Positions 7,647 to 18,179 of a stretch of 64,000 bases of DNA are shown here, in pieces. Made by a program: the position numbers and the translations under genes. The stretch lies in the NCBI RefSeq assembly GCF_001610895.1, contig NZ_CP011273.1:5332001-5396000 (forward strand), read 5' to 3'. This DNA is from Planctomyces sp. SH-PL62. GTDB lineage: Bacteria > Planctomycetota > Planctomycetia > Isosphaerales > Isosphaeraceae. The notes below the pieces were generated by a model. It searched no databases, had not been told where the DNA came from, and saw nothing but the letters and a program-made list of their open reading frames with translations. Position 1 is the stretch's first letter. Every line of letters starts with the position of its first letter.

Positions 7647-9014
7647 TCAGAGCAGCATCCGCGCCGGCTCTTCCAGCAGGTTCTTGAGCGTCCGCATGAA
7701 GTCCGCGGCCGTCGCGCCGTCGACCGCGCGGTGGTCGGCGCTCAGGGTGAGCGTCATCACGTCGCCGACGACGATCGCGTCGCCCTGGACCACCGGCCGC
7801 TTCTCGGCGGCCGAGACCGCGAGGATGGCGACCTCGGGCAGGTTGATGATGGCGTCGAACTGCTTCACGCCGTACATGCCCAGGTTGCTGATCGTGAACG
7901 TCCCGCCGGAGAGCTGCTCGCCGGAGAGGTTCCCGTTGCGGGCGGCCGAGGCCAGTCCCTCGCTCCCCTTGCGAATCTCGATCAGGCCCATCTCGTCGGC
8001 GTGATGCAGAACGGGGACGATCAGGCCTTCCTCCAGCGCCACGGCGATGCCGATGTTGACCTCGCCGTGGCGAATGATCGCGTCGGGCTCGAACGAGGCG
8101 TTCAGGGCCGGGTGGCGGCGCAGGGCGACGGCGACCGCCTTGGTGACGAAGTCGCCGACCGAGAGCTTGACCTTCTCGGCGGCCAGCTCCTTGTTCAGCG
8201 TCTCGCGGAGGGCGACCAGCTTGTCGGCCCGGACGTCCATCGTGACGTGGATTTCCGGCACGGACTGCTTGGACTGGAGCATCCGCTGGGCGATCGTCTT
8301 GCGCATCCGCGAGTTGGGGATGCGCTGCTCTTGCAGCGGCGCCGTCGAGATCCGGGCGGCCGGCCTGGCCGGCGCGGGGGACGCCGAAGCGGCGGCGGGC
8401 GCCACGGCCTGCCTGTCGGCCTTCGGGGCCTTGGCGGCGGCCTGGGACGAGCCCTTGCCGGCGAGGAAGTCCTCGACGTCGCGGCGGACGACCCGCCCTC
8501 CGGGCCCGCTCCCCTTGACGCGGCTCAGGTCGATCCGGGCCTCGGCCGCGATCTTGCGGGCCAGCGGGCTCGACTTCACCCGGCCGCCGGCGCCGACGGC
8601 GACCAGCTCTTCCTCGTCCTCATCGGCTTCGGCTTCCGCCGCCGCGGCCGGGGCCGAGCCCGAGGCCTGGCGCTTGCCGTTCTCGTCGCCGACCGGCTGG
8701 CCTTCTTCCGTCTTCTCGGCCTTCGCCGCGCCGGCGGCCGCCCCCAGGGAGGCGGCGACGGCCTTCGGGTCCTCGCCCTTCTTGGCGAGGACCATCACGC
8801 GATCGCCCAGGGCGACCTCGTCGCCGGCCTGGTGGTCGATGTGGGCGATGACGCCGTCTTCGTACGACTTCATCTGCATCGTGGCCTTGTCGGTCTCGAT
8901 GTCGGCCAGGACGTCGCCTTCCTTGATCGCGTCCCCCACCTTGACCAGCCACTGCGCGATGACCCCGCTCTCCATCGTGGGGCTGAGCTTGGGCATTGTC
9001 ACTTCGATCGGCAC
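7647..9014 (-). CDS. aceF: Pyruvate dehydrogenase E2, dihydrolipoamide acetyltransferase
   Basis: A 455-residue E2 component. It has one lipoyl domain (residues 1-78, with lipoyl lysine 43 in ETDKATM) and an A/E-rich linker. A peripheral subunit-binding domain follows at about 150-185 (SPLARKIAAEARIDLSRV then GGRVVRRDVEDFL), and then the catalytic domain with DHRAVDGA near residue 428. The chosen start is GTG, giving MPIEVTMPKLSPTM, the family's standard beginning; an ATG six codons later would clip the first strand. It transfers acetyl groups to CoA in the pyruvate dehydrogenase complex. It follows pdhB after 93 bases and is likely in one operon with pdhA and pdhB. Confidence 0.95.
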   Translation of the reverse strand: MPIEVTMPKLSPTMESGVIAQWLVKVGDAIKEGDVLADIETDKATMQMKSYEDGVIAHIDHQAGDEVALGDRVMVLAKKGEDPKAVAASLGAAAGAAKAEKTEEGQPVGDENGKRQASGSAPAAAAEAEADEDEEELVAVGAGGRVKSSPLARKIAAEARIDLSRVKGSGPGGRVVRRDVEDFLAGKGSSQAAAKAPKADRQAVAPAAASASPAPARPAARISTAPLQEQRIPNSRMRKTIAQRMLQSKQSVPEIHVTMDVRADKLVALRETLNKELAAEKVKLSVGDFVTKAVAVALRRHPALNASFEPDAIIRHGEVNIGIAVALEEGLIVPVLHHADEMGLIEIRKGSEGLASAARNGNLSGEQLSGGTFTISNLGMYGVKQFDAIINLPEVAILAVSAAEKRPVVQGDAIVVGDVMTLTLSADHRAVDGATAADFMRTLKNLLEEPARMLL

Positions 9015-9107
9015 GAGTCTGCTCCTGGGGGCCGTTTCGAAGGCCCGCGCGCTCTATCGAACTCTCGGAAAGCGGTCATGTCGTTCGGATTCGCGGGGGC
9101 GGTCGGG

Positions 9108-10085
9108 TCAGCGATAGACCACTTCGTTCACCGCCGCCAGGATCCGGGGCACGGAGGGGAGCATCGAGGCTTCGAGCTGCTTGTTGTAGGGGATCGGCGC
9201 GTCGGCCGAGGCGACCCGGAGGATCGGCGCGTCCAGCTCGTCGAAGATCTCGCGGGTGATCCGGTCGGAGATCCCGGCGCCGAGGCCGCAGTACGGCCAG
9301 TCTTCCTCGACGATCACGGCGCGGTGGGTGCGGGAGACCGACTGCACCAGCGTCTCGATGTCGAGCGGGCGGATGCTCCGGAGGTCGATCACCTCGGCGT
9401 CGATCCCCTTCGCCGCCAGCTCCTCGGCCGCGGCCATGGTCGGCTTCAGCGACCGCGAGTAGGTGATGAGGGTCACGTCGGAGCCCGGCCGGCGGACGGC
9501 CGCCTTGCCGAAGGGGACCAGGTGCTCGCCGTCGGGGATCTCCCCGCGCTCGTGGTAGAGCACCTCATGCTCGATGAAGATGACCGGGTCGTCGGACCGG
9601 ATGGCGCTCTTCAGCAGGCCCTTGGCGTCGGCGGGGGTCGCCGGCAGGATCACGATCAGGCCGGGGATCTGGGCGTACCAGGCTTCCAGGCGGTGCGAGT
9701 GGGTCGCGCCGAGGCAGCCGGCCATGCCCGAGCTCCCCCGGAAGACGATCGGCACCGCGAACTGGCCGCCGCTCATGTACCGCATGTTGGCGGCGTTGTT
9801 GACGATCTGGTCGATCGCCACCAGGCTGAAGCTGAAGGTCATGAACTCGATGATCGGCCGGAGGCCCACCATCGCCGCGCCGATGCCGATGCCCGCGAAG
9901 CCTTCCTCGGAGATCGGGGTATCGATCACCCGCCGGGGGCCGAACTGCTTCAGCATCCCCTGGCTGACCTTGTAGGCGCCGTCGTACTCGGCGACCTCCT
10001 CGCCCATCAGGAAGACGCTGTCGTCGCGCTCCATCTCCTCGGTCATGGCCTGGTTGAGCGCTTCGCGATACGAAAAAACCGCCAT
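9108..10085 (-). CDS. pdhB: Pyruvate dehydrogenase E1 component, beta subunit
   Basis: A 325-residue transketolase-like protein. The start at MAVFSYREALNQAM is preferred over longer in-frame extensions because an AGGAG site lies just upstream, inside the pdhA end, and family members start here. Motifs seen are LMGEEVAEYDGAYKVSQG (thiamine diphosphate pocket side), GAAMVGLRPIIEFM, and the C-terminal RVASADAPIPYNKQLE. It pairs with PdhA to decarboxylate pyruvate using thiamine diphosphate. Only two bases separate it from pdhA, so translation is probably coupled. Confidence 0.95.
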   Translation of the reverse strand: MAVFSYREALNQAMTEEMERDDSVFLMGEEVAEYDGAYKVSQGMLKQFGPRRVIDTPISEEGFAGIGIGAAMVGLRPIIEFMTFSFSLVAIDQIVNNAANMRYMSGGQFAVPIVFRGSSGMAGCLGATHSHRLEAWYAQIPGLIVILPATPADAKGLLKSAIRSDDPVIFIEHEVLYHERGEIPDGEHLVPFGKAAVRRPGSDVTLITYSRSLKPTMAAAEELAAKGIDAEVIDLRSIRPLDIETLVQSVSRTHRAVIVEEDWPYCGLGAGISDRITREIFDELDAPILRVASADAPIPYNKQLEASMLPSVPRILAAVNEVVYR

Positions 10086-10087
10086 GT

Positions 10088-11101
10088 TCACTCCTGAGGG
10101 ATGAAGGGGGCTACCGTGATGTCTTCGTAGAGGGCCTCGAGGGGAGGATTCTGGCTCTTCTCGGCGAAGTCGATCGCTTCCTCGATCTCGGCCTTGACCT
10201 CCTCGCGCATCGCCTCGATCGCCTCGTCGTCGATCCAGCCGCGCTCCTTGAGGACGTTCTCGTAGACGACGATCGGGTCTTTCTTCAGGTAGCTGTCCAG
10301 CTCGTCGCGCATCCGGTACTTGCCCGGGTCGCTGATCGAGTGGCCCTTGTAGCGATAGGTCTGGGCCTCGATGAAGCTCGGGCCTTCGCCGGCCCGCGCG
10401 TGGTCGACGGCCTCCAGCGTGGTCCGGGCCATCAGCTCGATGTCGTTGCCGTTGATCCGGTGGCCGGGGATGCCGTACGGCGTGGCGCAGCGGAGGGTCA
10501 GGTCCTGGCGGGAGCTGGAGCGGACCAGCGAGGTCCCCATCGCGTACTGGTTGTTCTCGACGATGTAGATCACCGGCAGCTTCCACAGGGCGGCCATGTT
10601 CAGGGCCTCGTGGACCGAGCCCTGGTTGATCGCCCCGTCGCCCAGGTAGCACAGGGCCACCCGGTCCTCGCCCCGGTACTTGCTCGCGAACGCGAAGCCC
10701 GCCGCCAGCGGGATGTGGCTGCCGACGATCGCGTGGCCCCCCATCATCCCCTTCTCGGCGTCGAAGAAGTGCATCGAGCCGCCCTTGCCCTTCGAGCAGC
10801 CCGTCACCTTCCCCAGCAGTTCGGCCATCCCCGACCGCGCCGTCATCCCCAGGGCCAGGGCGTGGCCGTGGTCGCGGTAGGCGGTGATGACCCAGTCGTC
10901 CTCGCGGAGCACTCCGATCGACCCCACCGCCACCGGCTCCTGGCCGCTGTACTGGTGGAAAAATCCGCCGATCTTGTTCCCCTTCTGATACAGCATCTCC
11001 GCCCGTTCCTCGAACCGGCGGATCAGCATCATCTGGCGGAGCCAGTCCTGGGCGCGGGACTTGTCGACGATCGGCTGAGCTTCCGTTTGGACTGAGGCCA
11101 T
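10088..11101 (-). CDS. pdhA: Pyruvate dehydrogenase E1 component, alpha subunit
   Basis: A 337-residue E1-alpha. The thiamine diphosphate motif runs from GDGAINQGSVHEALNMA to ENNQYAMGT, and the N-terminal half has RRFEERAEMLYQKGKI-like sequence and GHALALGM. I choose ATG at 11101 (MASVQTEAQ) because it has AGGAG ten bases upstream; the longer frame from 11134 lacks a ribosome binding site. It is the first gene of the pdhA-pdhB-aceF set, transcribed away from a second ECF sigma gene across a 442-base gap. The heterodimeric E1 plus lipoyl E2 arrangement is the alpha/beta type rather than the single-chain AceE type. Confidence 0.95.
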   Translation of the reverse strand: MASVQTEAQPIVDKSRAQDWLRQMMLIRRFEERAEMLYQKGNKIGGFFHQYSGQEPVAVGSIGVLREDDWVITAYRDHGHALALGMTARSGMAELLGKVTGCSKGKGGSMHFFDAEKGMMGGHAIVGSHIPLAAGFAFASKYRGEDRVALCYLGDGAINQGSVHEALNMAALWKLPVIYIVENNQYAMGTSLVRSSSRQDLTLRCATPYGIPGHRINGNDIELMARTTLEAVDHARAGEGPSFIEAQTYRYKGHSISDPGKYRMRDELDSYLKKDPIVVYENVLKERGWIDDEAIEAMREEVKAEIEEAIDFAEKSQNPPLEALYEDITVAPFIPQE

Positions 11102-11543
11102 AACAACCAGACTCCTGAGTGAACGGCGGACCATGCGGATGCCGGCGGGGCCGGCGACGGCGAGTTCAGGGGCCGATCCGTCGGCGAGCTCGGGCGGCGG
11201 GGCGAGTGTCGCGCGCGAATCGCCGACCGGTCGGAGGCGGGGATTCCTCTCTCCACGGCCCGAGGCGAATGCCGCTCAAGAACGGGGGGACGCCACGGCC
11301 GGGCCGAATTCCGGGTCCACCGTCCGCCGATTGTGTTTGGTCCACCATCTTATACAAAAGCGTCCCGCTTCCGCCAGGCAGGAAGCTCGACGAAGGGCCG
11401 AACCTCCCGGCCTCGCCGGCCCTCCAAGGGGAATTTCCCCTTTTTTCTCGAAATCGACGAAAATCGCCACGCCGACCGGGTCTCTCTCCGAAGAAGGCCC
11501 ACCAGGGCCGACCCGCGAAACCGACGACGAGACCCGGACCTCC
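11102..11543. other. Divergent intergenic region between pdhA and sigma factor gene
   Basis: These 442 bases contain no convincing gene, although long open frames cross them because of composition. The one AT-rich island (about 11331-11357, containing TTATAC on plus and TATAAG on minus) is where promoters for either side would be expected. I could not pair it with a good -35 element on either strand. Confidence 0.4.
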
Positions 11544-12074
11544 ATGCACGAACCGGCCGAACGAATGGCGCGAGGCGATCCCGGGGCGTTCCGGGCCGTT
11601 TACGACGCGCTCGCCGACCGGCTGCACCATTATCTGATGCTCCGTCTAGGTGCATCGGCCGATGCCGACGACGTCCTCCAGGAGACGTTCGTCCGCCTGG
11701 TTCGAAATCGCGACGGATTGCGGCGAGTGGACGACCTCGCCGCCTTCGCCTTCACGATCGCCCGCAACGAATCGAACCGCTGGCTCGACGCCCGCCGCCG
11801 TCGCGGCGAGGCGATCGCCGCCGCAACCTCCCGAGGTCTGTTCGAGGAAGCCGAGTCCGACGGCGCCGAGGCCCGCGAGGCGGCCGATTCCGTCGCCCTC
11901 GCCCTGGCCAGCCTCGACGCCGAGGACCGCGAGATCGTCGAGCTGAGAGTCTACGCGGAGCTGACGTTCCGCGAGATCGGCGAAATCCTGGGACGCCCCC
12001 TGGGAACCGTCGCCGCCCGGTTCCACGCGGCCCTGTCCCGAATGCAGGTGCACCTCGCCGGGGAGCGACGATGA
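11544..12074 (+). CDS. ECF RNA polymerase sigma factor
   Basis: A 176-residue minimal ECF sigma factor. Region 2 covers about residues 10-80 (ADADDVLQETFVRLVRN and DLAAFAFTIARNESNRWLD, the second being the -10-binding helix). Region 4 covers about 115-170 (LDAEDREIVELRVYAELTFREIGEILG followed by GTVAARFHAALSRM). The frame extends 137 codons further upstream without a homologous domain, so the start MHEPAERMARG is preferred. Its stop overlaps the next gene as ATGA, the usual sigma/anti-sigma coupling. No strong ribosome binding site is visible. The signal it answers is unknown. Confidence 0.88.
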   Translation: MHEPAERMARGDPGAFRAVYDALADRLHHYLMLRLGASADADDVLQETFVRLVRNRDGLRRVDDLAAFAFTIARNESNRWLDARRRRGEAIAAATSRGLFEEAESDGAEAREAADSVALALASLDAEDREIVELRVYAELTFREIGEILGRPLGTVAARFHAALSRMQVHLAGERR

Positions 12075-12619
12075 GCGACGAACTCGAACGACACCTGAAA
12101 CGGCTCACACCCCGGAAGGCCCCGCCCGAACTCCGCGCCCGGGTCCTGGCGGCGATGGACGCCGAACTGGCGACGGCCGCCCCTCGACGCCGGTTCCCGG
12201 CCGCGACCGCAACGGCCGCCCTCCTGCTCCTGGCCGCCGGGCTGAATTTCCTGGCCACTCGGGAGAACGAGGATCGGCTGGCGCGGGCGTTCGGCCCCCG
12301 GCCCATACCTCGCGACGTCCTGGACCTGGCACGCGACGTCTCCGAGCACGCAAGCCCCGAGGCCGGCCGCCGGCTGCTCGACCGGCTCGCGGCCCGCCCG
12401 CCCCGTCCCACCGCCTCGACCACCGAGGCCGACCTCCGCCGCCACGCGGACCTGCTCGAACACCTGGCCCGCGAATCGACCTTCGAGCCCCGGAAGGATG
12501 ACGATGAAACGGTTCCTCAAGCGATTCCTCAAGTGGACCGCGATCGCCGCCGGCCTGCTCCTGGCCGCCTTCTTGTTATGGAGCGCGGCCTATACCTGGA
12601 CCACCGGCCGTCGGCTTGA
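12071..12619 (+). CDS. Putative anti-sigma factor, single-pass membrane protein
   Basis: A 182-residue protein starting inside the sigma factor stop (ATGA overlap). The first ~35 residues are charged and helical (ERHLKRLTPRKAPPELRARV), as in sigma-binding domains, without the HxxxCxxC zinc motif. One membrane segment lies at about 43-62. The rest is an extracytoplasmic helical region rich in R, D and L. The assignment as anti-sigma factor rests on gene order, size and topology, not on a recognised domain. Oddly the frame runs 116 bases into the next gene, and its last ~40 residues look like out-of-frame translation (DRDRRRPAPGR). A real end near residue 145 with a sequence error or frameshift upstream is possible. 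Confidence 0.6.
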   Translation: MSDELERHLKRLTPRKAPPELRARVLAAMDAELATAAPRRRFPAATATAALLLLAAGLNFLATRENEDRLARAFGPRPIPRDVLDLARDVSEHASPEAGRRLLDRLAARPPRPTASTTEADLRRHADLLEHLARESTFEPRKDDDETVPQAIPQVDRDRRRPAPGRLLVMERGLYLDHRPSA

Positions 12620-13787
12620 GGCCCGGCTCGCCGCGATCCGGCAGGCCGGCGAGCCGATCTCGATCGCCGATTTCGCGGTCGCGACGATCCCCCCCGAGAG
12701 CAACGCCGACGCCCTGCTGGAAGCCGCCGCGACCGACGTCGAGGCCGTCGAGAAGGGCCTGCTCGCCCTCCATCCCAAATCCGGTCGCCCGACCTGGCCG
12801 ATCAAGTCGGGCGAGGAGGTCCCGCTGGAGGAGGTCTTCCGCAGCCATCCCCGCGCCGTCCCGCAACTCCTGGAGGCCGCCGAGCGGTCCGATTATGAGC
12901 ACGCCTTCGACGACGCCGCGACCACGGCCCTCCTGACCGACCGGCTGATCCAGCAGTCCAGGAAGCACCGCGCGGCGGTCCGTGTGCTGGAGAGCTGGTC
13001 GATGCTCCGACTGGCGCGAGGGGAGGGCGACGAGGCCCTGGCCGCCGCCGTGGCTTCCTTGAAGCTGTCGCGGCACTGGGGACGCGACCCGGGCTTCATC
13101 AGCTCGCTGACCGCCATCGCCTGCTCGCGCGTGTCGGCCGCCTCGGCGGCGCGGGTGCTGGAAGCCGCGGGCGTCTCCGTCTCCGAAGACGGCCGCCGCG
13201 CCCTCGACGCGGAACTGGCCCGCCACGACGACGGCGAACTGCTGCGCCGGGGTCTGAAGACCGAACGCGCCTACGCCCTGACCTCCGTCGCGGAGATGTC
13301 GGCCTCGATCTTCTGGCTCAGAGGCTGGATGCGCAATAATCTGACCGTGATGTTCCTGGACCTCTTCGACGAGGAGCTGGCGAAAGCCGACCTCGGGCCT
13401 CGGAAGTCGCGCGGGAGCTGGTCCGTCCCCTCGCCCGCGCTCAACCGATTGTGGCACCCGCTGAAGCTGCTGGCCGAGCTGCTCAGGCCTGCCACGCAAA
13501 GCTTCCACGAGGCCGCCGCGGTGCATCGGGCCGCCGCCCGGGCGCTCCGCGTGCTCAACGCCCTCCAGGCCCACGTCCCTCCCGACGGCGACGCCCCGCC
13601 CGACCTCGAAGCGCTGGGCCTCCCCCGCGAAACGACGCTCGACCCTTTCACCGACGAGCCGCTGCAAGTGCGGAAGCGCCCCGAAGGCTGGCTGGTCTAC
13701 TCCGTCGGCAAGGATCTCGTCGACGACGGCGGCGAACTGGAGAGAGACCGGGACGTCGGGTTCGGGCCGCCCGCGATCGAGCCCTGA
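12504..13787 (+). CDS. Membrane-anchored protein of unknown function
   Basis: A 427-residue protein I do not recognise by family name. A basic N-terminus and one membrane helix (about 11-30) precede a long helical, A/L/R/E-rich extracytoplasmic region. The end carries LDPFTDEPLQVRKRPEGWLVYSVGKD, a motif shared with planctomycete proteins that have a pseudopilin-like C-terminus (D-P-F-x-G/D-x-P-L ... Y-S-x-G-x-D). ATG at 12504 is preferred over 12498 because GGAAGG lies at proper spacing. It follows and overlaps the putative anti-sigma gene, so it may act in the same signalling unit. That link is inferred from position. Confidence 0.65.
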   Translation: MKRFLKRFLKWTAIAAGLLLAAFLLWSAAYTWTTGRRLEARLAAIRQAGEPISIADFAVATIPPESNADALLEAAATDVEAVEKGLLALHPKSGRPTWPIKSGEEVPLEEVFRSHPRAVPQLLEAAERSDYEHAFDDAATTALLTDRLIQQSRKHRAAVRVLESWSMLRLARGEGDEALAAAVASLKLSRHWGRDPGFISSLTAIACSRVSAASAARVLEAAGVSVSEDGRRALDAELARHDDGELLRRGLKTERAYALTSVAEMSASIFWLRGWMRNNLTVMFLDLFDEELAKADLGPRKSRGSWSVPSPALNRLWHPLKLLAELLRPATQSFHEAAAVHRAAARALRVLNALQAHVPPDGDAPPDLEALGLPRETTLDPFTDEPLQVRKRPEGWLVYSVGKDLVDDGGELERDRDVGFGPPAIEP

Positions 13788-13944
13788 TCGGGACGCGCGA
13801 CCCGCCATCCCGGGTCGACGCCCCTCGCTCGCTCGCTCGCAAACCGCGCCCGATGTCCCATGATGACTATGGGGCGGTCCGTGCGCGCCGCGAGGGTTGC
13901 TGGGCGGTCGAGACGATTCCGGGCCGTCCCGCATGAGGAAGAAA

Positions 13945-14064
13945 CGCCGAACGAACCCAATCCCCGAACGTCGATATGCATCACAAGTCAATACCACACA
14001 ATCTTTTGCGACAAATGGCTTTGATCTGGCCCGGCGGGAACGAAGCCAATCTCGAGGGTCGTCC
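13945..14064 (+). repeat. Diverged direct repeat, copy A
   Basis: Copy A begins CGCCGAACGAACCCAATC and ends CCAATCTCGAGGGTCGTCC. It matches copy B (14160-14280) along nearly its whole ~120 bases with substitutions and about one net indel. The best conserved parts are the two ends and GCAAATGGCTT/GACAAATGGCTT in the middle. Each copy has the core GAACGRASCCAATC near both ends. Confidence 0.75.
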
Positions 14065-14079
14065 CAATCCCCGGCCGGT

Positions 14080-14102
14080 CCACGGGTTCGCGGAACCCGT
14101 GG
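14080..14102. repeat. Perfect 10-bp hairpin between the repeat copies
   Basis: Arms CCACGGGTTC and GAACCCGTGG pair perfectly around a three-base loop, 16 bases after copy A. A second smaller hairpin (GAACTC/GAGTTC, 14123-14138) follows. Neither has a T-tract. Confidence 0.65.
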
Positions 14103-14159
14103 CACCCGGAGCGGTTCCGCCGGAACTCGGTGGAGTTCGGTGAGAAGTCTCATGAAAAC

Positions 14160-14280
14160 CGCCGAACGGACCCAATCCACGAACGCGGAAATCCTCCACA
14201 AACCAATTTCAGTACGATGTTTACGGCAAATGGCTTCGATCCCGCCCCGGCGCGAACGAAGCCAATCTCGAAGGTCGTCC
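14160..14280 (+). repeat. Diverged direct repeat, copy B
   Basis: Copy B begins CGCCGAACGGACCCAATC and ends CCAATCTCGAAGGTCGTCC, about 215 bases downstream of the same points in copy A. Like copy A, it is followed shortly by a perfect hairpin (14317-14353). Confidence 0.75.
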
Positions 14281-14316
14281 GACGGGGGACGATGCCGAAC
14301 TCGACGGGTTCGAAGG

Positions 14317-14353
14317 CGAACGAGCCCCCCGGATGACCCGGGGGGCTCGTTCG
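14317..14353. terminator. Strong hairpin downstream of aconitase
   Basis: A perfect 16-bp stem (CGAACGAGCCCCCCGG and its complement) has a five-base loop and lies 25 bases after the acnA stop on the minus strand. It lacks a T-run, so it may be a rho-independent-like terminator or an mRNA 3'-end stabiliser. Confidence 0.6.
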
Positions 14354-14378
14354 TCGGGCGTGGATCGGCGGTGGGGCG

Positions 14379-17096
<2,718 letters not shown>

Positions 17097-17229
17097 CGCC
17101 CGTCCCTTCGAAACTTCGGGAGGTCCGCTCCGATCCGGGAGGGGACCTCGACTCAATCGGAGCGGGGGCGAGGCGTCCGGGACCATCCGGGCGCCTCGAA
17201 GGCGCCCGATCGCGGCCTCGCCCTCGGGA

Positions 17230-18075
17230 TCATCCCACGAATTGTAGGGCAAGCGGGCCCGGGACCAAACCCATTTCCGCCCCGCGATCCAGGAAGAGCT
17301 TGACCGCCTGGCGACCTTCCGGGCCGTAATCGACGGTCCGCTGGTTCACGTACATGCCGACGAACCGGTCGGCCAGGGCCGGGTCGAGGTCGCGGGCGTA
17401 CTTCAAGGCGTAGTCGAGCGCCTCCTGGCGGTTGTCCAGGGCATACTGGATGCTCGCCTTCAGGAGCCGGGCGATCTTGAGGATCATCTCCTCGCCCAGG
17501 TCCTTGCGGACGACGTTCCCCCCCAGCGGCAGCGGCAGCCCGGTCTCGTCGTTCCACCAGACGCCCAGGTCCAGGACCTGGTGCAGCCCCTTCTCCTGGT
17601 AGTAGAGCTGGCCCTCGTGGATGATCACGCCGGCGGCGACCTCGCCCGACTGGACGGCGGGGAGGATGGCGTCGAAGGCCATCTGGACGACCGGCGTGTC
17701 CTTGCCGAGGCAGAGCAGCAGCGCCATGTAGGCCGAGGTCATCGTGCCGGGGACGGCGATCGTCTTCCCCTTGAGCTGCTCCAGGGTCATCGGCTCGCGG
17801 GTCACGATGTTGGGGCCGTAGCGCTCGCCCATGCTGGCGCCCGAGGAGAGCAGGGCGTAGCGGTCGGCGATGTAGGCGAAGGCGTGGATGCTGACCGCGG
17901 AGACTTCCAGCTCGCCGGCGATGGCCCGCTTGTTGAGGGTCTGGATGTCCTCGAGCTGGTGGACGAAGCGGAGGCCCTCGGTGTCGATCCGGTCGTGGGT
18001 GAGGGCGTAGAACATGAAGGCGTCGTCGGAGTCGGGGCTGTGGCCGACCCGGATGATCGTCTCTCCGGTGCTCAT
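17230..18075 (-). CDS. MqnD-like (DUF178) protein, putative 1,4-dihydroxy-6-naphthoate synthase
   Basis: A 281-residue periplasmic-binding-protein-fold enzyme. It begins [20 protein letters not shown], has [26 protein letters not shown], then an [16 protein letters not shown] hinge and [19 protein letters not shown]. These match the MqnA/MqnD (DUF178) superfamily, MqnD being the last specific step of futalosine-pathway menaquinone synthesis. No other mqn gene is in the window, and many DUF178 members are annotated only as substrate-binding proteins, so the pathway role is likely but not proven. It lacks a signal peptide, consistent with a cytoplasmic enzyme. A terminator-like hairpin upstream separates it from the ABC operon. 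Confidence 0.65.
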   Translation of the reverse strand: MSTGETIIRVGHSPDSDDAFMFYALTHDRIDTEGLRFVHQLEDIQTLNKRAIAGELEVSAVSIHAFAYIADRYALLSSGASMGERYGPNIVTREPMTLEQLKGKTIAVPGTMTSAYMALLLCLGKDTPVVQMAFDAILPAVQSGEVAAGVIIHEGQLYYQEKGLHQVLDLGVWWNDETGLPLPLGGNVVRKDLGEEMILKIARLLKASIQYALDNRQEALDYALKYARDLDPALADRFVGMYVNQRTVDYGPEGRQAVKLFLDRGAEMGLVPGPLALQFVG

Positions 18076-18096
18076 CGAAGGGCCTTTCTCGGCTGG

Positions 18097-18142
18097 AAAA
18101 CGCCCCGGCCCCGGCCGCCCCTCGGGGAGCGGCCGGAGCCGG
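18097..18142 (-). terminator. Intrinsic terminator of the ABC exporter operon
   Basis: On the minus strand a 14-bp GC-rich stem (CCGGCTCCGGCCGC with its partner, one G-U pair) and a ten-base loop are followed by GGCGTTTTCC. It lies just past the stop of the gene ending at 18180 and before the MqnD-like gene. Confidence 0.65.
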
Positions 18143-18179
18143 GTTGGGAATTCGAAGTCGGGGCGACGCGGGTCGCCGC

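Larger units (their letters stand above)
13788..14378. other. Structured non-coding segment
   Basis: This 591-base gap between the orphan membrane protein and aconitase has no credible gene. It holds two diverged direct repeats of about 120 bases, at least two internal hairpins and a perfect 16-bp terminal hairpin, listed separately. It is less GC-rich than its surroundings, with A-rich patches inside the repeats. Confidence 0.7.

Noticed and set aside
6012-10097. A 1361-codon open frame on the plus strand opposite lpdA, aceF and pdhB
   Set aside because: It is antisense to three clearly conserved genes, has low-complexity R/G/D/L-rich composition and no domain. GC-rich third codon positions create such frames.
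11133-11543. N-terminal extension of the second ECF sigma factor
   Set aside because: The added 137 codons have no homology pattern and cross the intergenic region. Sigma region 2 begins just after the Met at 11544.
13814-13850. Short CTCG tandem run (CTCGCTCGCTCGCTCG) near 13826-13841
   Set aside because: It is only about four units of four bases in GC-rich sequence and does not suggest a CRISPR or regulatory array.
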